Part shown: positions 53,133-62,942 of the stretch, one piece after another
How positions within the stretch are numbered: position 1 is the first letter of the stretch
Layout: every line of letters begins with the position of its first letter
DNA from: DASSKA01 sp963839365
GTDB taxonomy: Bacteria; Actinomycetota; Actinomycetes; Propionibacteriales; Nocardioidaceae
Assembly (NCBI GenBank): GCA_963839365.1
Contig: CAWIUT010000001.1
Span: 992,001-1,056,000 of the forward strand
Length of the DNA stretch: 64,000 nucleotides
Direction of reading: 5' to 3'
Made by a program: the position numbers and the translations under genes
Notes under the pieces: generated by a model
Seen by the model: the letters and a program-made list of their open reading frames with translations, nothing else
Database searches by the model: none
What the model was told of the DNA's origin: nothing

Positions 53133-54347
53133 TCAGCCGGTGGTGCTGCCCAAGCCCCTGCGCCCCTCGGCGGCAAGCGGCACCGCGGCCACGGCGAGGC
53201 CGGCCAGCACCAGGAACGCGACGCCGAAGCCCCAGCGCGAGCCGACCCAGCCGAACAGGACGGCACCGAGCCCCGTGCCGCTGTCGAACCCGACGTTCCA
53301 GATCGCGCTGGCCCGGCCGTAGTCGCCGGCCGCCACCCGGGAGAACGCGACCAGCAGGGTCAGGTTCTGCAGGGCGCCGTAGCCGATCCCGACCACCACC
53401 ACCGCGCTCAGCAGCAGCGCGGTGTGCACGACCGGGTCGTCGGCGGCGACCGCCGCCAGCACCAGGCCGACCACCACGCTCAGCAGCAGCGGCAGCAGCA
53501 GCGGCGCCGCTCCTCTCCGGTCGGCCAACCGCCCGATGCGCCATCGCCCGAGCGCCGCCACCAGACCGAGGAGCAGCAGCGCGAGGAAGGCGACCGCGCT
53601 CGAGTCGGTCAGCTGGGGCAGGAACGTCATCAGCGCACCTCCCGCAAGCGTCACCGCGAACAGCACCAGTGCGGCCGAAACCGCGCCGTGGGCCCGCTGC
53701 CACCTGGTCCCGAGGCCCGCCGCCGAAGCCGGACCGGGGGCGTCCGCAACCGCCTGCCGCCCGAGCGCGAGCGCCGCCGGAACACCCAGCACCGGAAGGG
53801 CACCGATCCCGAACACCACCCAGTAACCGACGTTCTCCGCAAGCGGGACGCTGGCCGGCAGCAGCACCAGGTTGGGGATGGCGACCGCCAGGCCGTAGAG
53901 CCCGATCGCCTCACCGCGCCGGTCCGCCGGCACCAAGGTGGCGACCACGGTGCTTCCCGTCACGGTCAGGACCGCGAAGCCGACCCCGCGCAGCGCGGAC
54001 ATCACCAGCACCCAGCCCAGCGCGTCGGACAGCCCCAGCGCCACGGCCGGCAGCCCGAGCAGCAGCATGGCCGCCGCCAGGGAGAAGCCGGCGCCGAACC
54101 TCGTGAGAGCGCGAGGCACGAACGGCTGGGTGACCACGGTGGTCAGGAGCAGGGCGCCGTTGACGAGCCCGGCACCGGCGGCACCCTGACCACCACGCAC
54201 CACCCACAGCGGCGCCACCGCCAACAGCACCGCGTAGCCGCCGAACCCCACGACGGTGACCAGGGTCAACGGCACCATGCCCGGCGCACGCCAGACCGGC
54301 TGCCGCCGGTCCCCGGGGCAGGCGGATCGCGGGGCGCAGCCGGCCAT
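53133..54347 (-). CDS. MFS transporter
   Basis: 404 residues, about 12 membrane segments, with an MFS loop after helix 2 region (PRALTRFGAG) and symmetric halves. ATG 54347 has TAGCCT (54359-54354) 6 nt upstream and is probably leaderless. The stop is 8 bp from the convergent StyA2B-like gene. It may export or import a substrate of that pathway, but family membership alone gives no substrate. Confidence 0.83.
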   Translation of the reverse strand: MAGCAPRSACPGDRRQPVWRAPGMVPLTLVTVVGFGGYAVLLAVAPLWVVRGGQGAAGAGLVNGALLLTTVVTQPFVPRALTRFGAGFSLAAAMLLLGLPAVALGLSDALGWVLVMSALRGVGFAVLTVTGSTVVATLVPADRRGEAIGLYGLAVAIPNLVLLPASVPLAENVGYWVVFGIGALPVLGVPAALALGRQAVADAPGPASAAGLGTRWQRAHGAVSAALVLFAVTLAGGALMTFLPQLTDSSAVAFLALLLLGLVAALGRWRIGRLADRRGAAPLLLPLLLSVVVGLVLAAVAADDPVVHTALLLSAVVVVGIGYGALQNLTLLVAFSRVAAGDYGRASAIWNVGFDSGTGLGAVLFGWVGSRWGFGVAFLVLAGLAVAAVPLAAEGRRGLGSTTG

Positions 54348-54385
54348 CGCGTCAGGCTAGCGGGCGTGCTCCCGCCAGCCCGGGC

Positions 54386-55012
54386 TCAGACCAGCTTCGG
54401 CTCGGTTTTCTCCCGCACCTCGTCCTCGGTCACCCCGGGAGCCAGCTCGACCAGCTTCAGGCCGTCGGGCGTCACGTCGATGACGGCCAGGTCGGTGATG
54501 ATCCGCTGCACCACGCCCTTGCCGGTGTAGGGCAGCGAGCACTCGTTGACGATCTTGTGCGACCCGTCCTTGGCCACGTGCTCCATGAGCACGATCACCC
54601 GCTTGGCGCCGTGCACCAGGTCCATCGCGCCGCCCATGCCCTTGATCATCTTCCCGGGGATGGTCCAGTTCGCGATGTCGCCGGCGGCCGAGACCTGCAT
54701 GGCCCCGAGGATCGCGGCGTCGATCTTGCCGCCGCGGATCATCCCGAACGACGTCGCTGAGTCGAAGAACGAGGCGCCCTTGCGCAGCGTCACGGTCTCC
54801 TTGCCGGCGTTGATCAGGTCCGGGTCCTCCTCCCCGTCGATCGGGTAGGGCCCGACCCCGAGGATCCCGTTCTCGGACTGCAGCACCAGCTCCACGTCGT
54901 CGGCGACGTAGTTGGGCACCATGGTCGGGAGCCCGATGCCCAGGTTGACGTACGACCCGTCGGTCAGCTCCGAGGCGGCGCGTGCCGCCATCTCCTCCCG
55001 GCTCCAGGCCAT
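54386..55012 (-). CDS. 3-oxoacid CoA-transferase-like, subunit B
   Basis: 208 residues. Seen: LGIGLPTMVPNY and the catalytic Glu47 in QSENGILG of class I CoA-transferases. ATG overlaps the last base of the subunit A stop (TGATG), indicating coupled synthesis. Converts a 3-oxoacid to its CoA ester with succinyl- or acetyl-CoA as donor, a typical last step of aromatic or ketone catabolism. Whether it is ScoB, PcaJ or AtoA-like cannot be told. Confidence 0.92.
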   Translation of the reverse strand: MAWSREEMAARAASELTDGSYVNLGIGLPTMVPNYVADDVELVLQSENGILGVGPYPIDGEEDPDLINAGKETVTLRKGASFFDSATSFGMIRGGKIDAAILGAMQVSAAGDIANWTIPGKMIKGMGGAMDLVHGAKRVIVLMEHVAKDGSHKIVNECSLPYTGKGVVQRIITDLAVIDVTPDGLKLVELAPGVTEDEVREKTEPKLV

Positions 55013-55842
55013 CAGGCCACCCCTCCTTCGCTGCCCGCCGCGGCCCCAGCCCCGGTCGGGGGGTTCACGGGGGGAGCCCCCCGTGTGGTGCGCTTCTCGA
55101 TCCGCTTCTCCGCTGCCTGCTCCGTGCTCAGCGCCACCACCCGCTGCACGAACACTCCGGGGGTGTGCACCTCGTTCGGGTCGATCTGCCCCGGCTCCAC
55201 CAGGTGCTCCACCTCCGCGATGGTCACCCGCCCGCACACCGCCGCCAACGGGTTGAAGTTGCGGGCGGAGTCACGGAAGACGAGGTTGCCGTGTCGATCA
55301 CCCTTCCAGGCCCGGACCAGCCCGAAGTCGGCCACGATCGCCTGCTCCAGCACGAACTGCTTGGGCCCCTCGGCGGTGGTGAACTCGCGCACCTCCTTGG
55401 CCGGGGAGGAGACCACGACGTTGCCGGCGTCGTCGTACCGCCACGGCAGCCCACCCTCGGCGACCTGGGTGCCCACCCCGGTCGCGGTGTAGAACGCGGG
55501 GATCCCGGAGCCGCCGGCGCGCATCCGCTCCGCGAGCGTGCCCTGCGGGGTCAGCTCGACCTCCAGCTCGCCGTGCAGGTACTGCCGGGCGAACTCCTTG
55601 TTCTCCCCGACGTACGACGAGACCATCCGGCGGATGCGCTTGGCGGACAGCAGCCGGCCCAGGCCCCACTCGTCGACACCGCAGTTGTTCGAAACCGCCT
55701 CCAGGTCATCGGCGCCCTGCTCCAGCAGCGCATCGATCAGCACCGACGGGATCCCGCACAGGCCGAAGCCTCCCACCGCGATCGTGCTCCCGCCGGCGAT
55801 GTCGGCCACCGCCTCGGCGGCACTTCCGACCACCTTGTCCAC
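55012..55842 (-). CDS. 3-oxoacid CoA-transferase-like, subunit A
   Basis: 276 residues from GTG 55842 with AGGAGG 7 nt upstream. Seen: AVGGFGLCGIPSVLIDAL, SNNCGVDEWGLG and FYTATGVGTQVAEG, standard for subunit A. The C-terminal 30 residues are an Ala/Gly/Pro-rich tail absent from short homologues. Forms the alpha-2-beta-2 enzyme with the overlapping downstream subunit. Divergent from the ArsA pair. Confidence 0.92.
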   Translation of the reverse strand: MDKVVGSAAEAVADIAGGSTIAVGGFGLCGIPSVLIDALLEQGADDLEAVSNNCGVDEWGLGRLLSAKRIRRMVSSYVGENKEFARQYLHGELEVELTPQGTLAERMRAGGSGIPAFYTATGVGTQVAEGGLPWRYDDAGNVVVSSPAKEVREFTTAEGPKQFVLEQAIVADFGLVRAWKGDRHGNLVFRDSARNFNPLAAVCGRVTIAEVEHLVEPGQIDPNEVHTPGVFVQRVVALSTEQAAEKRIEKRTTRGAPPVNPPTGAGAAAGSEGGVA

Positions 55843-55938
55843 GAAGAAACCTCCTGATCCGACCGTGCAGCTCGATCCGGGCAACGGATGCGATCCTAGT
55901 CACTTCAGGTTCTCGACTCTCCGGCTAGTCTCGACGAC

Positions 55939-56946
55939 GTGCCCACGACAGCAGAGCGCCCCGTCGACTGGGGCGGCATCAAGCTCCACGTCGTCACCGG
56001 CAAGGGCGGCACCGGCAAGACCACGGTCGCCGCCGCCCTGGCGCTGGCGATCGCGTCCACCGGCAAGACGGTGCTGCTGTGCGAGGTGGAGGGCCGACAA
56101 GGCATCGCCCGGCTGTTCGACGTACCCCCGCTCCCCTACGAGGAGCGCCGGATCGCCAGCGGGCCCAACGACGGCGGCGACCTGTTCGCGCTGGCCATCG
56201 ACCCGGAGTCGGCGCTGATGGAGTACCTCGCGATGTACTACCACCTCGGCCGGGCCGGCAAGGCGCTCGACCGGTTCGGGGTGATCGACTTCGCCACCAC
56301 CATCGCGCCCGGGGTGCGCGACGTGCTGCTCACCGGCAAGGTCTACGAGGCGGTGCACCGCAACCGGCGCAGCCGCAACGCCCGGCAGTACGACGCGGTG
56401 GTGCTCGACGCGCCGCCGACCGGCCGGATCACCCAGTTCCTGAACGTGAACAGCGAGCTGTCCGGGCTCGCCAAGGTGGGCCCGATCCGGAGCCAGGCGG
56501 ACACCGTGATGACGCTGCTGCGCTCGCCGCGCACGGCGGTGCACCTGGTCACCGTGCTGGAGGAGATGCCGGTGCAGGAGACCGCCGACGGCATCGAGGG
56601 TCTGCAGCGCGCGAACCTGCCGGTCGGTGCGGTCCTGGTCAACCTGCTCCGCAGCAACCAGCTCGGCGAGTCCGAGCGGGGCAAGGCGGTCGCGGACCGG
56701 CTGCCTCGGGACAAGATCGCCGCCGACCTGGCGTCGGCCGGGATCGAGCCGGAGCCCGCGCTGCTCGACGGCCTGCTCACCGAGGCCCGCGAGCACGCCG
56801 AGCGGCGCGCCCTGGAGGACGAGCAGCGGCGGCACCTCGAGAAGCTCAACCTGCCGGTGCTGGACCTGCCCCGGCTACCGGACGGCGTCGACCTCGGCGG
56901 GCTCTACGAGCTGGCCGCGGAGCTGTGCGAGCAGGGGGTCGGATGA
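55939..56946 (+). CDS. ArsA/GET3-like ATPase (Rv3679-type)
   Basis: 335 residues from GTG 55939, with TAGTCT 7 nt upstream (leaderless). Seen: deviant Walker A GKGGTGKTT (21-29) with both lysines, LLCEVEGRQGIARLF, and VVLDAPPTGRITQFL as switch II. Known: the mycobacterial pair Rv3679-Rv3680 forms an anion-transporting-ATPase-like complex linked to whiB4 and redox/glycerol metabolism. Overlaps the second ATPase by 4 bp. Confidence 0.9.
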   Translation: MPTTAERPVDWGGIKLHVVTGKGGTGKTTVAAALALAIASTGKTVLLCEVEGRQGIARLFDVPPLPYEERRIASGPNDGGDLFALAIDPESALMEYLAMYYHLGRAGKALDRFGVIDFATTIAPGVRDVLLTGKVYEAVHRNRRSRNARQYDAVVLDAPPTGRITQFLNVNSELSGLAKVGPIRSQADTVMTLLRSPRTAVHLVTVLEEMPVQETADGIEGLQRANLPVGAVLVNLLRSNQLGESERGKAVADRLPRDKIAADLASAGIEPEPALLDGLLTEAREHAERRALEDEQRRHLEKLNLPVLDLPRLPDGVDLGGLYELAAELCEQGVG

Positions 56947-58154
56947 GCGCCGCCCGGCGCACCCAGGCCCGCCGCGGCCCGCTCGCCGCGCGGGCCGGCG
57001 GCGCGCCGAGCCTGGACGTGGACGCGCTGCTGCGCGACCCGGCCAACCGCATCGTGGTCTGCTGCGGTTCTGGCGGGGTGGGCAAGACGACCACGTCCGC
57101 GGCGCTCGCGCTGCGGGCCGCCGAGCACGGCCGCAAGGTGGTGGTGCTCACCATCGACCCGGCCCGCAGGCTCGCCCAGTCGATGGGTATCGAGGCGCTG
57201 GACAACACGCCCCGGCCGGTGCCCGGGGCGCACGCCGCCAACGGCGGGTCGCTGGACGCGATGATGCTGGACATGAAGCGCACCTTCGACGAGGTGGTGG
57301 AGGGCCAGGCCAGCCCGGAGAAGGCCGCGCAGATCCTGGCCAACCCCTTCTACCAGGCGCTGTCCAGCTCGTTCGCGGGCACGCAGGAGTACATGGCCAT
57401 GGAGAAGCTCGGCCAGCTGCACAAGGACGCGGTGCGCAGCGGCCGGTGGGACCTGATCGTGGTGGACACCCCGCCGTCGAGGTCGGCGCTGGACTTCCTG
57501 GACGCGCCCGAGCGGCTGTCCAGCTTCCTGGACGGGCGGTTCATCCGGCTGCTGCTGGCGCCGGCCCGCGGCCCGGCCCGGTTCATGACCGCCGGTCTGG
57601 GCGTGGTCACCAACGCGCTGACCAAGGTGCTCGGCACCCAGGTCCTGCGGGACATGCAGACCTTCGTGGCAGCCTTCGACACCCTGTTCGGCGGCTTCCG
57701 GCAGCGCGCCCAGAAGACCTACCAGCTGCTCCAGGCCCCCGGCACCTCGTTCGTGGTGGTGGCCTCCCCGGAGACCGACGCGGTGCGCGAGGCCGCCTAC
57801 TTCGTGGACCGGCTCGAGGAGGAGCGGATGCCGCTGGCCGGCCTGGTGGTCAACCGGGCCAGCCAGCTGCCGTCCGGAGACCTGTCCGCCGAGGAGGCAG
57901 CGGGCGCCGCGGACCGTCTCGACCGCCAGGACGGCAGCACGACCGCGGGGCTGACCGCGGGCCTGCTGCGGCTGCACGCCGACCGGGCCCGGATCGTGGC
58001 GCGCGAGACCCGGCTCGGGCAGCGGTTCACCGCCGCCCACCCGCACGTCCCGACCGTGGTGCTCCCCGCGTTGCCCACGGACGTCCACGATCTCGACGGG
58101 CTCCGGCTGGTCGGTGACCTGCTCGGCGACTACGCCGACCGCACCGACAAGTAG
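56943..58154 (+). CDS. ArsA/GET3-like ATPase, second subunit (Rv3680-type)
   Basis: 403 residues from ATG 56943 (ATGA overlap). The P-loop reads CGSGGVGKTTT (41-51): the signature first lysine of deviant Walker A is Ser43, while Lys48 is kept, so it may need its partner for catalysis. Also TIDPARRLAQSMG and VVDTPPSRSALDFLDAP. It resembles bacterial tail-anchored-protein or anion ATPases; no transmembrane pump gene adjoins it. Confidence 0.9.
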   Translation: MSAARRTQARRGPLAARAGGAPSLDVDALLRDPANRIVVCCGSGGVGKTTTSAALALRAAEHGRKVVVLTIDPARRLAQSMGIEALDNTPRPVPGAHAANGGSLDAMMLDMKRTFDEVVEGQASPEKAAQILANPFYQALSSSFAGTQEYMAMEKLGQLHKDAVRSGRWDLIVVDTPPSRSALDFLDAPERLSSFLDGRFIRLLLAPARGPARFMTAGLGVVTNALTKVLGTQVLRDMQTFVAAFDTLFGGFRQRAQKTYQLLQAPGTSFVVVASPETDAVREAAYFVDRLEEERMPLAGLVVNRASQLPSGDLSAEEAAGAADRLDRQDGSTTAGLTAGLLRLHADRARIVARETRLGQRFTAAHPHVPTVVLPALPTDVHDLDGLRLVGDLLGDYADRTDK

Positions 58155-58179
58155 GGCACCGGCCGGAGCGAGCCGGAGG

Positions 58180-58494
58180 CTAGGCGGTGACCACGGCCAG
58201 GTCCGACCCGACCACACCGGCCACGTGGTCGGCGCGCGCCGCCTCGAGCAGCCGCCGCCAGGAGGTCACGTTCGGACGCCTGCGCAGCAGCGCGCGGCGC
58301 TCCCGCTCGGTCATGCCGCCCCAGACGCCCCACTCCATCCGGTTGTCCAGGGCCTCGGCCAGGCACTCGGTGCGCACCGGGCACCCGGCGCACAGCTGCT
58401 TCGCACGGTTCTGCGCGGCCCCCCGGACGAACAGCTCATCGGGCCGCGTCTTGTTGCACAGAGCCTGAGCGGCCCAGTCCTCGTTCCACGTCAT
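58180..58494 (-). CDS. WhiB-family regulator, WhiB4-like
   Basis: 104 residues from ATG 58494 with GGAGG 8 nt upstream. Cluster ligands Cys13, Cys35, Cys38 and Cys44, then GVWGGMTERERR, the WhiB turn and basic helix. Location between the ArsA pair and ponA2 equals whiB4 of M. tuberculosis, an oxygen- and NO-sensitive iron-sulfur regulator of redox balance. The mRNA leader contains a small CCCGC/GCGGG hairpin near 58517-58540. Confidence 0.92.
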   Translation of the reverse strand: MTWNEDWAAQALCNKTRPDELFVRGAAQNRAKQLCAGCPVRTECLAEALDNRMEWGVWGGMTERERRALLRRRPNVTSWRRLLEAARADHVAGVVGSDLAVVTA

Positions 58495-58847
58495 GTTCGC
58501 TTCCTCCCAGAAGGCGTCCCGCGTTCGGCAGCGGGATGTGAGTCAAACCCCACGTTCGAAGGTAAAGAGTTCTTAAGGCGCGAAACAGACACAGAGGGAG
58601 CAACTTCATCTAGTCCCAAGTAACTACCAACCATCGCCGAGTGGCGACCCGCACGCCCGGAACGGGTGGCGGATGGGGCCTGCGGGGGGCCACGCAACAG
58701 GCGGGGCGTCGGTCGGTGACCCGGGGGTAGTCCCATCGGGCCAGTCCTGGGGCGGTACGGCGCGACGCGCCCGGGAGCGAAATGCGTGCGCACACCCCGG
58801 CGATGCGCTACGGCGGGCCGCAGGGGACGTTCCCGTACCCTTGGGGC
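58495..58847. other. Divergent regulatory region between whiB4-like and ponA2-like genes, 353 bp
   Basis: Contains the whiB4 leader, an AT-richer patch at about 58555-58625 that probably holds the whiB4 promoter, and on the other side the -10 TACCCT (58836-58841) for ponA2. An open frame continues upstream of the ponA2 start to 58782, but the -10 element shows that it is not needed. No extra gene seen. Confidence 0.5.
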
Positions 58848-61295
58848 ATGGCTTCACGCAGAACCGACCGGCTGGGGTTCGGCAGCGTCCTGTCGCACCT
58901 CGGGGTGATGGTCGCCGTGGCCGCCGTCATGGGCGTGCTGGCGGCGGGTCTGGCGATCCCCTTCGCCGGTGTGATGGGCCTCGGTGCGCGCACCGTCGCC
59001 AAGACGATGAACCACCTGCCGAAGGACCTGGCCACCGCCCCGCTGGGGGAGCGCAGCCGGATGCTGGCCTCCAACGGCAGGGTGCTCGCCACGTTCTACG
59101 ACAAGGACCGGGTCAACGTCACCCTGGACCACGTGGCGCCGATCATGCGCAAGGCCATCGTGGCCATCGAGGACTACCGCTTCTACCAGCACGGCGCGAT
59201 CGACCTGAAGGGCACGATGCGCGCATTCGTGGAGAACCAGGCCAACAACGGCATCGTGCAGGGCGGCTCCTCGATCACCCAGCAGATGGTCAAGCTGACC
59301 CTGGTGAACCGGGCCAAGACCAAGGCCCAGTACCAAGCGGCCACCGCGGACACCTACCAGCGCAAGCTGCTCGAGCTGCGCTACGCGATCGCGTTCGAGC
59401 GCAAGTACTCCAAGAACTGGATCCTGCAGCGCTACCTGAACCTGGCCTACTTCGGTGACGGCGCCTACGGCGTCGAGGCCGCGGCCCGGCACTACTTCTC
59501 CGTGCACGCCTCGCAGCTCACGCTGGGCCAGGCGGCGATGATCGCCGGAATGGTGCAGAACCCGACCGGCTACGACCCGGTCACCCACCCGGCCGTCGCA
59601 CGGGAGCGGCGCAACACCGTGCTCGCGCGGATGGCCCAGCTGCAGGTGATCTCCCCGGAGACGGCCAAGAAGGCCGAGCACCGCGGCCTGGGCCTCAACG
59701 TCACCCCCTCGCGCAACGGCTGCGTGTCGTCGATGGCGGCGTTCTTCTGCGACTACGCCCGCGCCTACCTGCTCAACGACCCGGCTCTCGGCAAGACCAC
59801 CCAGGCCCGGCTCGACGAGATCAACTCCGGTGGACTGACGATCAAGACCACCCTCAACCCGAAGTTCGAGCGGGCCGCCAAGCACGCCGTGCGCAACCAC
59901 GTGAACCCGACCGACCACGCCATCGGGGCGCTCGCCATGGTGCAGCCGGGCAGCGGCAACGTGGAGGCGATCGCACAGTCGCGGCCGATGGGCGCCAACA
60001 GCCGGCACGGGCAGACCTTCTTGAACTACACGGTGCCGAAGAAGTACGGCGACGCGAACGGCTTCCAGGCGGGCTCGACGTTCAAGGTGTTCGTGCTGTC
60101 CTCGGCAATCGACCAGGGCATCCCGCTGAACACCACGATCAACGCTCCGCCGACCATCTCCATCCCGGTCAGTCACTACCGGCGCTGCGACGGGCCGATC
60201 AACAGCGCTTCCACCTGGACGCTGTCGAACTCCACCGGCTCCGGCACCTTCAACCTCTACACGGCCACGGCGCAGTCGGTGAACACCTTCTTCGCCCAGC
60301 TGGAGGAGCGCACCGGGCTGTGCGAGCCGGTGCACCTGGCGCGGGAGATGGGACTGACCGTTCCGGACAACCAGATCTACCCGCCGTTCACGCTCGGGAT
60401 CACCGACACCAACCCGCTCAGCATGGCCGCGGCGTACGCGACCTTCCCGGCGCGGGGCAAGTACTGCAGCCCCCGGCCGGTCAGCGCGATCCTGAACAGT
60501 GACGGCAAGACGATCAAGACCTACCCGAAGGACTGCCACCGGGTGCTCGACCCGCCGGTGGCGGACGCGGTCAACGCGGTGCTCCGGCGCGTGCAGGAGC
60601 CCGGCGGCTTCGGCTACGAGGCGCACATCAACCTGAACCAGCCCTCGGCTGGCAAGACTGGCACCAGCGAGAACAACCGCTCGGTGTGGTTCATGGGCTA
60701 CACCCCGAACATGGCCGCGGCGGCGATGCTGGCCGGGGTGAACAAGGCCGGGCACTGGGAGAGCCTGAACGGCATGACGATCGGCGGCCACTACGTGCCC
60801 GTGGCGTTCGGCAGCACCAACGCCGGGCCGATCTGGGGCGACGCGATGCAGACCATCCAGAAGTGGCTGCCCAACGCCCACTTCCACGCCCCGAACCCCC
60901 GAGTCATCAAGGGGCAGACCCGGCCGGTGCCGTCGGTGGTCGGCGAGTCCCCGCCGAAGGCGGCGGCCGCCCTGCGAAAGGCCGGGTTCCTGCCGGTGAT
61001 CGGGCCGAGCACATACTCGAGCTACCCGTCCGGCTCGGTGGCCTCCACCAGCCCGAGCGCGGGTTCCTCACTCGGCACCGGCAGCACCGTGACGATCTAC
61101 GTGTCGAACGGCAGCCCGCCGCCTCCCCCGCAGCCGCAACAGCCGCAGACCCAGCCGCCGCCGAGCACCGGAGGCGGTAACGGGGGCGGCGGGAACGCCG
61201 GGCCTCCCGGTGGCGGCACCGGCGGACCTCCCGGCGGCGGCAACGGCGGTGGGAACGGTCCGGGCCCCGGGCCCGGTGGCGGGAACGGCGGCTAG
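58848..61295 (+). CDS. ponA2: Bifunctional penicillin-binding protein with PASTA domain (PonA2-like)
   Basis: 815 residues; ATG 58848 has TACCCT 6 nt upstream (leaderless). One N-terminal membrane helix (about 17-42); GT51 glycosyltransferase with catalytic Glu108 in EDYRFYQHG; transpeptidase with SxxK Ser410-Lys413, a SVNTF (SxN) motif and KTGT. One PASTA domain (about 690-755) follows, then a Pro/Gly tail of about 55 residues. Polymerises and crosslinks peptidoglycan; M. tuberculosis PonA2 matters for stress and dormancy survival. Confidence 0.94.
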   Translation: MASRRTDRLGFGSVLSHLGVMVAVAAVMGVLAAGLAIPFAGVMGLGARTVAKTMNHLPKDLATAPLGERSRMLASNGRVLATFYDKDRVNVTLDHVAPIMRKAIVAIEDYRFYQHGAIDLKGTMRAFVENQANNGIVQGGSSITQQMVKLTLVNRAKTKAQYQAATADTYQRKLLELRYAIAFERKYSKNWILQRYLNLAYFGDGAYGVEAAARHYFSVHASQLTLGQAAMIAGMVQNPTGYDPVTHPAVARERRNTVLARMAQLQVISPETAKKAEHRGLGLNVTPSRNGCVSSMAAFFCDYARAYLLNDPALGKTTQARLDEINSGGLTIKTTLNPKFERAAKHAVRNHVNPTDHAIGALAMVQPGSGNVEAIAQSRPMGANSRHGQTFLNYTVPKKYGDANGFQAGSTFKVFVLSSAIDQGIPLNTTINAPPTISIPVSHYRRCDGPINSASTWTLSNSTGSGTFNLYTATAQSVNTFFAQLEERTGLCEPVHLAREMGLTVPDNQIYPPFTLGITDTNPLSMAAAYATFPARGKYCSPRPVSAILNSDGKTIKTYPKDCHRVLDPPVADAVNAVLRRVQEPGGFGYEAHINLNQPSAGKTGTSENNRSVWFMGYTPNMAAAAMLAGVNKAGHWESLNGMTIGGHYVPVAFGSTNAGPIWGDAMQTIQKWLPNAHFHAPNPRVIKGQTRPVPSVVGESPPKAAAALRKAGFLPVIGPSTYSSYPSGSVASTSPSAGSSLGTGSTVTIYVSNGSPPPPPQPQQPQTQPPPSTGGGNGGGGNAGPPGGGTGGPPGGGNGGGNGPGPGPGGGNGG

Positions 61296-61313
61296 GAGTG
61301 AGCCGACCCAGGG

Positions 61314-61772
61314 TCAGCCGAGCTGGCGGCGCACCTCGGCGGCCACAGCCGCACCGTCGGCCCGGCCACGCACCTGGGGCTGAAGGGCGCCCATCACCTT
61401 GCCCATGGCGCGCATCCCGTCACCGCCGGCCCCGAGCAAGGCGATGGTCTCGGCCACCAGGGCACTGACCTCCTCCTCGCCGAGCTGCTCGGGCAGGTAG
61501 TCGGCGATCACGTCCGCCTCGGCGCGCTCCTTGGCCGCCTGGTCGGTGCGCCCGGCCGCGTCGTACGCCTCAGCGGCCTCGCGCCGTTTCTTGGTCTCGG
61601 CGCTGAGCACGCCCACCACGTCGTCGTCGCTCAGCTCGCGGGGCTGCTTGCCGGCCACCTCGGCGTTCGTGATCGCGGCCAGCAGCATCCGCAGGGTGGA
61701 TGACCGGAGCCCGTCTCGGGCCTTCATCGCGGTGGTCAGGTCGGCACGCAGACGGTCCTTGAGCTCGCTCAT
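61314..61772 (-). CDS. GatB/YqeY domain protein
   Basis: 152 residues from ATG 61772. All-helical YqeY pattern: LKDRLRADLTTAMKARD, LRSSTLRMLLAAITNAEV, ADVIADYLPEQL and a final MGKVMGALQPQVRGRADGAAVAAEVRR tail. Related to the tRNA-binding tail of GatB; function as a stand-alone protein is unclear (possibly binds tRNA or amidotransferase). Divergent from the metallophosphoesterase. Confidence 0.92.
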   Translation of the reverse strand: MSELKDRLRADLTTAMKARDGLRSSTLRMLLAAITNAEVAGKQPRELSDDDVVGVLSAETKKRREAAEAYDAAGRTDQAAKERAEADVIADYLPEQLGEEEVSALVAETIALLGAGGDGMRAMGKVMGALQPQVRGRADGAAVAAEVRRQLG

Positions 61773-61851
61773 CTGGTCATTGTGCCCGGCCTCCGTCCCG
61801 GCGGACGCGGCAGCCCGGGGACGGCCGGCTGCCATGTGACACGCTGAGCCC

Positions 61852-62799
61852 ATGCCCCGCGCCCCTCGCACCGCCACCGCACGCCTGGCCCGGGTCCTCG
61901 GGCTCGGTGCCCTCGCCGGGGTGGCCGGCGTCGGCTACGCCGCGGGGATCGAGGTGCGCTGGTTCGCGCTGCGGACCGCGCAGCTGCCGATCCTGCCGGC
62001 CGGCACCGGCCCGGTGCGAGTGCTGCACATCTCCGACCTGCACATGACACCGGGCCAGCGCCGCAAGCAGGAGTGGCTGCGCAACCTGGCCAAGCTGCAA
62101 CCGGACCTGGTGGTGAGCACCGGCGACCACCTGGCGCACATGCAGTCCGTGCCGGTGGTGCTGGACGCGCTGGACGGGCTGCTCGGCGTCCCCGGCGTCT
62201 TCGTGCTCGGCTCCAACGACTACTTCGCGCCGACGCTGCGCAACCCGGCGCGCTACCTGCTCCCCGACCAGGGCGCCCGCAACACCCACGCGCCGGTGCT
62301 GCCGTGGGGACGGCTGCTCGACGGCCTGACCCGGCGCGGCTGGCTCAACCTGGACAACGCCCGGGGCTGCCTGACCGTGCGCGGGCTGCGGTTCGCGTTC
62401 GCCGGGGTGGACGACCCACACCTCGGCTACGACGACCTGGCGACGGTCGCCGGCCCAGCGGATCCGGACGCCGACGTCCGTGTCGCGGTCAGTCACGCAC
62501 CGTACCGGCGAGTGCTGGACGCGTTCGCGCGGGACGGGTACGACGCGATCCTCGCCGGGCACACCCACGGCGGACAGCTGCGGCTGCCGGGGTACGGCGC
62601 GCTGGTCACCAACTGTGACCTGGACACCCGCCGGTCCAGCGGGCTGCACCGGCACCCGGCGTCCGCGCCACCCGGGACGCCCGGGTCGACCTGGTTGCAC
62701 GTGTCGGCGGGGATGGGCACCTCGCCGTACGCCCCCGTCCGGTTCTGCTGCCGCCCGGAGGCGACCCTGCTGACGTTGACGCCGCGACCGTCCGCCTGA
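61852..62799 (+). CDS. Metallophosphoesterase with N-terminal membrane anchor (Rv3683-like)
   Basis: 315 residues. A hydrophobic N-terminal helix (about 12-28), then calcineurin-like motifs HISDLHMTPGQ, VSTGDHLAH, GSNDYFAP (the GNHD position reads GSND), AVSHAP and GHTHGGQLRLPG. Probably a periplasmic or membrane-associated phosphodiesterase of the YkuE/UDP-diacylglucosamine type; substrate unknown. Confidence 0.9.
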   Translation: MPRAPRTATARLARVLGLGALAGVAGVGYAAGIEVRWFALRTAQLPILPAGTGPVRVLHISDLHMTPGQRRKQEWLRNLAKLQPDLVVSTGDHLAHMQSVPVVLDALDGLLGVPGVFVLGSNDYFAPTLRNPARYLLPDQGARNTHAPVLPWGRLLDGLTRRGWLNLDNARGCLTVRGLRFAFAGVDDPHLGYDDLATVAGPADPDADVRVAVSHAPYRRVLDAFARDGYDAILAGHTHGGQLRLPGYGALVTNCDLDTRRSSGLHRHPASAPPGTPGSTWLHVSAGMGTSPYAPVRFCCRPEATLLTLTPRPSA

Positions 62800-62853
62800 T
62801 CCGCGGGCGGTTTCGCCGCGCGGAGGAGGCTCAGGTAGACTCCCCCACGCGTT

Positions 62854-62927
<74 letters not shown>

Positions 62928-62942
62928 CTCGAAAAATCGCAT

